This document shows, piece by piece, positions 58,329 through 64,000 of a stretch of 64,000 nt of DNA. The DNA is taken from the NCBI GenBank assembly GCA_014804695.1, contig JAAUZJ010000030.1, positions 1-64,000 on the forward strand, written 5' to 3'. This DNA comes from Lachnospiraceae bacterium (GTDB lineage Bacteria; Bacillota; Clostridia; Lachnospirales; Lachnospiraceae). The position numbers and the translations under genes were made by a program. The notes under the pieces are model-generated. The model made no database searches and was not told the DNA's origin. It worked only from the letters and a program-made list of their open reading frames with translations. Each line of letters opens with the position of its first letter. Within the stretch, counting starts at the first letter, position 1.

Positions 58329-58418
58329 AATTTATCCCCGCCTTTCCTAAAAAATAATATATCATATCATATTTTTAAAGTAAAGTATGACTGTGTGCAA
58401 AATTAAAATGTAAAATAC

Positions 58419-58447
58419 TTGTCATGTAGTAATAAAAACTATATAAT
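58419..58447 (+). promoter_or_regulatory. Sigma-A promoter of the DUF1836 gene
   Basis: TTGTCA (58419-58424), 17 bases, TATAAT (58442-58447). Transcription would begin near 58454, inside the nested hairpin region. Confidence 0.65.
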
Positions 58448-58544
58448 AGTGTGAAGAGAAGTTCTAAAACTCGCAGCAAAGGCTGCTTCGTCAAGAACTT
58501 CTAAAGCTTCACACTGGAGAATGCCCCAAATACGTGCATTCTCC
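58448..58544 (+). other. Nested hairpin leader upstream of the DUF1836 gene
   Basis: Concentric pairs AGTGTGAAG (58448-58456) with CTTCACACT (58507-58515), GAAGTTCT (58458-58465) with AGAACTTC (58494-58501), and GCAGC with GCTGC (58473-58486). An adjacent stem GGAGAATGC (58516-58524) with GCATTCTCC (58536-58544) follows. The structure covers most of the leader and may regulate expression. Confidence 0.55.
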
Positions 58545-58583
58545 ATGGGCCAGCTTGTTGGTTTGGAAGTCATGGAGGTTAAT

Positions 58584-59213
58584 ATGACAATTAATACAGA
58601 GGATTTACTTAATAGTATTATGGCAAGTCTTGATAGGATTGGGTATGTTAAGTCAGAGGATATTCCCAATATTGATTTATATATGGATCAGGTAACTACT
58701 TTTATGGAATCAAGGCTTAAGAGTTCTACCAGAAATCCGGGTGAAGATAAGATCCTTACCAAGACTATGATCAATAATTATGCTAAAAATAACCTTCTGC
58801 CGCCGCCGGTGAAGAAGAAATATTCTAAAGATCATGTTATGATGCTTATTTTTATTTATTATTATAAAGGAATTCTTTCCATAAACGATATCCAGACGCT
58901 TTTAAAACCGATTTCAGATAAGTTTTTCGGAGTTTCGAAGGAATTTAATCTGGAAACAATATATGAGATGGTGTTTGGATTGGAGGAGGAACAGACTGAG
59001 GTTTTGAAAAAAGATATTGTTGAAAAGTTTCGCATATCTAAGGAAACTTTTAATGATGCACCGGAAGACAGCAAAGAATTTCTTCAGATTTTTTCATTTA
59101 TATGTATGCTGAGTTTTGACGTGTATATGAAAAGGCTGCTTATTGAGAAAATGATAGACGGTCTTAATGTAGAAAGTAATGATAAAAAACAGCAGAAACC
59201 TCAAAAAGAGTAA
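58584..59213 (+). CDS. DUF1836-family protein
   Basis: 209 residues: DIPNIDLYMDQVTTFMESRL, LTKTMINNYAKNNLLPPPVKKKYSKDHVMMLIFIYYYKGILSINDIQTLLKPI, then a helical C-terminal half. The segment TKTMINNYAKNNLLPPPVKKKYSKDHV looks like a MerR-type winged HTH, so it is probably a DNA-binding regulator; the family is uncharacterised. ATG 58584 with GGAGG upstream is chosen over 58521. The stop codon lies next to the terminator shared with the convergent binding-protein gene. Confidence 0.82.
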   Translation: MTINTEDLLNSIMASLDRIGYVKSEDIPNIDLYMDQVTTFMESRLKSSTRNPGEDKILTKTMINNYAKNNLLPPPVKKKYSKDHVMMLIFIYYYKGILSINDIQTLLKPISDKFFGVSKEFNLETIYEMVFGLEEEQTEVLKKDIVEKFRISKETFNDAPEDSKEFLQIFSFICMLSFDVYMKRLLIEKMIDGLNVESNDKKQQKPQKE

Positions 59214-59239
59214 AAGTCAGGCGCTATGGCCTGACTTTT
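59212..59239. terminator. Bidirectional terminator
   Basis: Perfect 11-bp stem AAAAGTCAGGC (59212-59222) with GCCTGACTTTT (59229-59239), loop GCTATG. It separates the convergent DUF1836 and binding-protein genes. Confidence 0.88.
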
Positions 59240-60276
59240 TTGGCTGACTCTGTTGCAAAAGTTGTGTCTACCAGATCCTCGTAGGGGACTCTTTTTTCTA
59301 ATTCTCCAGCTTCATCAAGAATATTCTGGAGCAGGGTGAAACTGTCTTCTTCAAATATAAGGTCGGATTTCCAGGTATCTTGCGAAGCATACCTTTCCAC
59401 GATAGTAGTAATGGTGGACAGTTCAGTCTCTTCAAATTGCGGCTTGATAACTTTTGCTATTTCTTCAGCGGAGTGGCTCTGAACATAGTTCATGCCTTTT
59501 TGCAGTGCGTTGGTGAAGGACTGTATGGTTTCAGGATTTTTTTCAATGAAGCTTTTTTTGGCGGAAAAGGCAGTGTATGGAACATAACCCGAATCTTCGC
59601 CAAGGGAAGCTACTACATAGCCGTCGCCTTTTTCTTCCAATGAGGTGGCATGCGGCTCGAACTCAACTGTAAACTCGCCTTGACCGCCTGAGAAAGCGGC
59701 GGCAGTTGAACCAAAGTCAATGCTCTGGTCAATGGAAACGTCTACTGCCGGATCGATATTGTTCTTTTTAAGAATATATTCAAATACCATTTCAGGCATA
59801 CCGCCGGCTCTTCCGCCAAGTACCTCCTTACCGACTAACATGCTCCAGTCAAAGTTTTCGATGGGTTCCCTGGCAACCAGAAAGTTTCCGGCGCGCTGTG
59901 TGAGTTGGGCAAAATTGACGGCGGGATCTGAAGAACCGCCAATATAAGTATAAATTGTACTTTCGCTTCCCATGAAACCGATATCTGCTTCATCCGTAAG
60001 CAGAGCCGTCATGGTTTTATCGGCTCCAAAACCGGTAACAAGCGTCAGATCTATCCCCTCTTCTTCAAAGTAACCTTCTTCAATGGCAACGTACATAGGT
60101 GCATAAAAGATAGAGTGCGCCACTTCGTTTAGGGTAACTGCTGTGTTTTTCTTAGCGGATGCTTTGTCTGTGTTCTGACTTACGGCATTTTCGCTGTCCT
60201 TGCCACAGCCGCCAAGAAAGCTTGCAACGCATAAGGCCGTAAGGAATAGAGCTATTAATTTATTTTTCTTTTTCAT
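59224..60276 (-). CDS. NMT1/SsuA-like ABC transporter substrate-binding lipoprotein
   Basis: 350 residues. Lipoprotein signal ending ASFLGGCGK (Cys near residue 24). The mature part is NMT1/THI5-like: VTLNEVAHSIFYAPMYVAIEEGYFEEEGIDLTLVTGFGADKTMTALLTDEADIGFMGSESTIYTYIG, EVLGGRAGGMPEMVFEYILKKNNID, VEFEPHATSLEEKG. The family binds thiamine precursors, sulfonates, taurine or nitrate; ligand unknown here. No permease or ATPase genes are adjacent in the window and no TPP riboswitch is visible upstream. Ribosome binding site AGGAGG. Confidence 0.85.
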   Translation of the reverse strand: MKKKNKLIALFLTALCVASFLGGCGKDSENAVSQNTDKASAKKNTAVTLNEVAHSIFYAPMYVAIEEGYFEEEGIDLTLVTGFGADKTMTALLTDEADIGFMGSESTIYTYIGGSSDPAVNFAQLTQRAGNFLVAREPIENFDWSMLVGKEVLGGRAGGMPEMVFEYILKKNNIDPAVDVSIDQSIDFGSTAAAFSGGQGEFTVEFEPHATSLEEKGDGYVVASLGEDSGYVPYTAFSAKKSFIEKNPETIQSFTNALQKGMNYVQSHSAEEIAKVIKPQFEETELSTITTIVERYASQDTWKSDLIFEEDSFTLLQNILDEAGELEKRVPYEDLVDTTFATESAKKVRP

Positions 60277-60484
60277 AGACCTCCTGTATCTGTATAACAG
60301 ATGGAAATTGACATATTTAATTTATTATATAGTGATTGTGGTAATTGGTTCCAAAACGGTGTATTTGAGCAGTGCACTTAAGAAAAGTATCTTGTGCGAT
60401 AGATTATTTATATGTTATACTACATTGAGTGTAGCAATAAATTTAGAAACATGAATCTATTATAAATTTAAGGAGGAATTATGT

Positions 60485-61168
60485 ATGGGAGTTATAACAA
60501 GATTTAAGGATATTATGGCAGCAAATTTCAATGCTCTTCTTGATAAGTGTGAGGACCCGGAGAAAATGATCGACCAGTACATCAGGAACTTAGAACAGGA
60601 TTTTGCCAAGGTAAAGGCTGAAACCGCATCAATCATGGCTGAGGAAAAGAGCGCGAAGAGAAAACTGGATGATTGTGATTCCGAAATTGCTAAGATGACT
60701 GAATATGCTAAAAAGGCTGTTACGGCAGGAAATGATGATGAAGCGCGCAGATTTTTATCCAAGAAGGCAGAGCTTACACAGAAAAGGGAAGTTTTAGCTA
60801 AAAATTATGATATGGCATGTGACAATTCCGTTAAGATGCGCCAGATGCATGATAAACTCGAAGCTGATATCTCTTCATTAAAGAGCAGAAGAGAAATGTT
60901 AAAGGCTAAAGCTAAGGTAGCCGAAACCCAAAAGAAGATGAATACAATGGGTTCAGGTTTAGAGAATGCAGGCAGCAATCTGGCAGCTTTCGACAGGATG
61001 GAAGAGAAGGTAAATAAGATGCTTGATGAAGCGGATGCAATGAACGAACTGAACCAGAGCGCTTCGGAAGAGAGTATTGATGCGCTTGCCAGAAAATATG
61101 ATGATGGAGCCAAATCTTCCGCAGTGGATGATGAGTTGGCAGCTCTTAAGGCTGAGATGGGTATGTAG
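60485..61168 (+). CDS. PspA/IM30 phage-shock-like protein
   Basis: 227 residues, nearly all coiled coil. N-terminal amphipathic helix MGVITRFKDIMAANFNALLDKCEDPEKMIDQYIRNLEQDFAKVK (residues 1-44) is the PspA signature; long helices follow to about residue 225. PspA/ESCRT-III-like proteins bind stressed membranes and preserve integrity. It is followed 55 bp later by an SPFH-domain protein, as in the Bacillus ydjFGHI (pspA) operon. Ribosome binding site AAGGAGG. Confidence 0.92.
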   Translation: MGVITRFKDIMAANFNALLDKCEDPEKMIDQYIRNLEQDFAKVKAETASIMAEEKSAKRKLDDCDSEIAKMTEYAKKAVTAGNDDEARRFLSKKAELTQKREVLAKNYDMACDNSVKMRQMHDKLEADISSLKSRREMLKAKAKVAETQKKMNTMGSGLENAGSNLAAFDRMEEKVNKMLDEADAMNELNQSASEESIDALARKYDDGAKSSAVDDELAALKAEMGM

Positions 61169-61223
61169 TATAAATGTAAGTTTTATATAAATGCAGAGTT
61201 TATATAGTAGAAAGGTATGAGTT

Positions 61224-62216
61224 ATGGGCTTATTTTCTAATCAATTTTCGAATGTAGTGGAATGGAATGAAACCAGAGAGGGCGTTTTATTCTATAAATG
61301 GCAGAATAATGAGATAAAGAAAGGCTCCAAATTGATAATCCGTCCGGGACAGGATGCGATTTTCATGTACAACGGAAGGGTCGAAGGTATTTTTGAGGAT
61401 GAGGGAAGTTTTGATATTGAGTCCGATATCATTCCTTTTTTAACCACTCTTAAGAGCTTTAAGTTTGGTTTTAATACTCCGCTTCGTGCAGAAGTTCTTT
61501 TTATTAATACCAAAGAGCTTCTGGTAAAATGGGGAACCAAGAATGCAATTAATCTTCCGGCACCGGGACTTCCGGGCGGAATGCCGATTAGGGCGTTTGG
61601 TACATTTAACTGCAGGGTAGCGGAGCATGATGTAGTAATAGATAAACTGGCCGGAATAAGGCAGATTTATACAGTTGATGATGTAAAGGAACGTATTATT
61701 GCAAGCTTAGACCAGCTTCTTATGGGCTGGATTGCCAAAGAAGGCAGGGATATGTTCAATTTGCAGGCGGATGCAAGGAATATCGCTAAGGGAATTGAAT
61801 CCGACCTGGATATGGATATGCGTAAAATCGGCATTGCTATTACTGATTTTACAATAGAGAGCTTCTCATATCCGGAAGAAATCAAGAAGATGCAGGAAAA
61901 AGCGGCTGCACAGTCTATGGTTGGAGATATGAACAAATACACCCAGATATCGGCAGCAGATGCTATGGAAAAAGGTCGCGCCGGTGGCGGCGTTGCGGCT
62001 GACATGGTTAATCTTCAGATGGGTATGGCGATTGGCCAGCAGATGGTGAACCAGATGGGACAGAACCAGAATAATGGTTCTCAGAATGGTTTTGCAGGGA
62101 ATAACGCCGCAGGAGCATCACAGGCGAATGGAGCAGGTCCTAAATTCTGTCCGAATTGCGGAACTCCTACAACCGGAATGAAATTCTGTGGTAATTGCGG
62201 GAACCAGTTATTTTAG
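61224..62216 (+). CDS. SPFH-domain protein with C-terminal zinc ribbon (YdjI-like)
   Basis: 330 residues. SPFH domain at about 20-220: EGVLFYKWQNNEIKKGSKLIIRPGQDAIFMYNGRVEGIFEDEGSFDIESDIIPFLTTLKSFKFG, VKWGTKNAINLPAPG. A Gly/Gln/Asn-rich linker (about 255-300) leads to a zinc ribbon FCPNCGTPTTGMKFCGNCGNQLF (four Cys in CxxC pairs). No membrane segment. YdjI in Bacillus helps bring PspA to the membrane, and the adjacent pspA supports that role here. Ribosome binding site AAAGG. Confidence 0.88.
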   Translation: MGLFSNQFSNVVEWNETREGVLFYKWQNNEIKKGSKLIIRPGQDAIFMYNGRVEGIFEDEGSFDIESDIIPFLTTLKSFKFGFNTPLRAEVLFINTKELLVKWGTKNAINLPAPGLPGGMPIRAFGTFNCRVAEHDVVIDKLAGIRQIYTVDDVKERIIASLDQLLMGWIAKEGRDMFNLQADARNIAKGIESDLDMDMRKIGIAITDFTIESFSYPEEIKKMQEKAAAQSMVGDMNKYTQISAADAMEKGRAGGGVAADMVNLQMGMAIGQQMVNQMGQNQNNGSQNGFAGNNAAGASQANGAGPKFCPNCGTPTTGMKFCGNCGNQLF

Positions 62217-62279
62217 GATTGGTATATTAAGAATTATGTCGCATTTGGTTTGCGGGCAGCAGGAAGGTCACATTATTGC

Positions 62280-64000
62280 ATGAGCATTTATGATACTTTG
62301 AATGAACAACAGAAGAAGGCGGTTTTTACCACTACTGGTCCGGTACTTATACTGGCTGGGGCAGGAAGTGGAAAGACACGTGCTCTTACGCATAGGGTTG
62401 CATATTTAATTGAAGAGGAAGGCGTTTCCCCTACTAATATTCTTGCAATTACTTTTACAAATAAGGCCGCGGGAGAAATGAAGGAACGTGTAAATCAGCT
62501 TGTTGGTTTTGGTTCCGAGCAGATATGGGTATCTACATTTCACTCTACATGCGTCAGAATTCTTAGACGGTACATAGATAGATTAGGATTTGATAATAAT
62601 TTCACAATTTATGATACGGATGACCAGAAGGGAATTATTAAGGAAGTCTGCAAGAAACTTGAGATTGATACGAAGATGCTTAAAGAACGTACCATCATGA
62701 GTGCGATTTCTTCCGCCAAGGACGAACTGATTTCTCCTACGGAGTATGAAATGCAGGCTCTTGGAGATTATAATGCAGGCAGGATAGCCAAAGCATATAA
62801 GGAATATCAGGCAACGCTTAGAAAAAATAATGCACTGGACTTTGATGACCTTATCTTTAAGACCGTAGAGTTGTTTAAGGCAAATCCTGATGTATTAGAG
62901 TCTTATCAGAATCGTTTTCGTTATATTATGGTGGATGAGTATCAGGATACCAATACATCACAATTTGAATTGATCAGGTTATTGGCGGACAAATACAGAA
63001 ATTTGTGCGTAGTGGGTGATGACGATCAATCGATTTATAAGTTTCGCGGCGCAAACATACGTAATATTCTTGACTTTGAAAAAGTTTATACGGAGGCCTG
63101 TGTAATTAAGCTGGAGCAAAATTACCGTTCCACCCAGAATGTGTTAGATGCAGCTAATGCTGTGATTCAGAATAACGTCGCACGTAAAAACAAGGCGCTT
63201 TGGACCGATAAGAAAGACGGTTCTCTGCTGCATTTTCACCAATTTGATACGGCTTATGACGAAGCAGAGTATATTGCGGATAATGTACGTGAAAAGAAGC
63301 GGGAGGATATTGCCGATTACGGCGAGTGTGCGGTGCTTTACCGTACTAATGCGCAGTCCCGTATGCTTGAGGAACGCTTTATCATGAAAGGGATTCCCTA
63401 TCAGGTTGTGGGGGGAGTGAACTTTTATTCAAGAAAAGAAATCAAAGATATTCTGGCATATTTAAAGACTATTGACAACGGCAGGGATGATGTTGCCGTT
63501 AAGCGTATAATAAACGTACCCAAAAGAGGTATAGGAGCAACTACCATACTCAGGGTTCAGGAATATGCAAATGAGCGTAACATTAGTTTCTATGATGCGC
63601 TTAGGGAAGCGGACCAGATTATGACAATCGGCAAAAGTGCGGTTAAATTAAAGCCTTTTGTGACAATGATACAGGCTTTCAGAAGCAAACTGGAATTTTT
63701 TAATCTGGAAGATTTGATAAAAGATATATTGGAAACAACAGGATATGTGAGGGAATTGGAGAATTCCGATACGGAGGATGCCGAAGACCGGATTGAAAAT
63801 ATTGATGAGCTTCTAAGTAAGGCGGTCGCTTATGAAAAAGCGCATGAGGAAGCGAATTTAAGCGAATTTTTGGAAGAGGTTGCATTGGTTGCGGATATTG
63901 ATCAGGTTGAGGGCGACAATAATAAGGTTCTGCTTATGACCTTACATAGTGCAAAGGGCTTGGAATTTTCACATGTGTATCTGGCAGGAATGGAAGACGG
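62280..64000 (+). CDS. pcrA: PcrA/UvrD-type DNA helicase, 3' end outside window
   Basis: The first 573 residues are present. SF1A motifs: LNEQQKKAVFTTTGPVLILAGAGSGKTRALTHRVAYLI (Q motif and Walker A), LAITFTNKAAGEMKERV (Ia), VSTFHSTCVRILRR, ALDFDDLIF, YIMVDEYQDTNTSQFELI (II), VVGDDDQSIYKFRGANI (III), LEQNYRST (IV) and VLYRTNAQSRMLEE. It unwinds DNA 3' to 5' in repair and removes RecA or stalled polymerase. The ATG at 62280 has AGGAAGG 12 bases upstream, and the frame stays open to the end of the window. Confidence 0.96.
   Translation, partial: MSIYDTLNEQQKKAVFTTTGPVLILAGAGSGKTRALTHRVAYLIEEEGVSPTNILAITFTNKAAGEMKERVNQLVGFGSEQIWVSTFHSTCVRILRRYIDRLGFDNNFTIYDTDDQKGIIKEVCKKLEIDTKMLKERTIMSAISSAKDELISPTEYEMQALGDYNAGRIAKAYKEYQATLRKNNALDFDDLIFKTVELFKANPDVLESYQNRFRYIMVDEYQDTNTSQFELIRLLADKYRNLCVVGDDDQSIYKFRGANIRNILDFEKVYTEACVIKLEQNYRSTQNVLDAANAVIQNNVARKNKALWTDKKDGSLLHFHQFDTAYDEAEYIADNVREKKREDIADYGECAVLYRTNAQSRMLEERFIMKGIPYQVVGGVNFYSRKEIKDILAYLKTIDNGRDDVAVKRIINVPKRGIGATTILRVQEYANERNISFYDALREADQIMTIGKSAVKLKPFVTMIQAFRSKLEFFNLEDLIKDILETTGYVRELENSDTEDAEDRIENIDELLSKAVAYEKAHEEANLSEFLEEVALVADIDQVEGDNNKVLLMTLHSAKGLEFSHVYLAGMED

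Noticed and set aside
60277-60484. Checked for a TPP riboswitch upstream of the NMT1-like gene.
   Set aside because: No THI-box core (CTGAGA, GGGA..) present.

Overview
The window is low-GC Gram-positive DNA of Clostridia type, most probably from a motile gut Lachnospiraceae. Supporting signs are Shine-Dalgarno-led genes on both strands, a lysine riboswitch on dapAB, a class III fructose bisphosphatase, an RsiV/SigV pair, NiaR and YerC regulators, a BspA-like surface protein, a sigma-D-like promoter and a methyl-accepting chemotaxis protein. No species can be fixed from the sequence alone.

Region 1 (1-4.6 kb) is accessory. It has the C-terminal end of a MobA/MobL relaxase, a TnpW-like transposon protein, a 231-residue unknown protein behind a sigma-D-like promoter, and a BspA-family surface protein whose N-terminus is missing. 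Region 2 (4.8-20 kb) has an LRR lipoprotein, two ECF sigma modules (one SigV/RsiV-like), an apparently SOS-controlled small membrane protein, GT2 and PAP2 envelope genes, glyA, and an aspartate-pathway operon: homoserine dehydrogenase, a phosphoglycerate-mutase-like proposed homoserine kinase, and aspartokinase. A 680-bp stretch after a LUD gene has a strong promoter and a possible unclassified RNA. A GH3 enzyme and tRNA-Gly(GCC) follow.

Region 3 (23,386-31,528) is the main discovery: an 8.1-kb integrated filamentous phage (inovirus-like prophage) in the 3' end of tRNA-Gly, bounded by a perfect 24-bp direct repeat. Most genes lie on the minus strand, in a filamentous-phage order: Rep_trans initiator, ssDNA-binding-like protein, small membrane proteins, a pVIII-like major coat protein, a pIII-like adsorption protein, a pVI-like protein, a Zot/pI assembly ATPase, a structured intergenic region and a tyrosine integrase. 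No secretin gene is present, as expected for a host without an outer membrane. Between the replication and structural modules sit a ribbon-helix-helix regulator with a 10-bp-phased operator, and a locus laid out like the par/Fst type I toxin-antitoxin system: a 29-residue membrane peptide with a convergent antisense RNA, shared terminator and matching repeat over the toxin start codon.

Region 4 (31.7-64 kb) is mostly core genome: a TRAP-type binding protein paired with a chemoreceptor, a transglutaminase-like protein, flavodoxin-like and HAD enzymes, PBP1A, YigZ, MgtE, TypA, a double OB-fold SSB-like protein, a corrinoid adenosyltransferase, lysine riboswitch-dapA-dapB, fbp, the CotH/VTC/DUF4956 cluster, a eukaryotic-type HisA, a cold-shock protein, NiaR, YerC, DUF1836, an orphan NMT1-like binding protein, PspA plus SPFH protein, and the start of a PcrA/UvrD helicase cut by the window end. 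All identifications come from reading the sequence; no database search was run.
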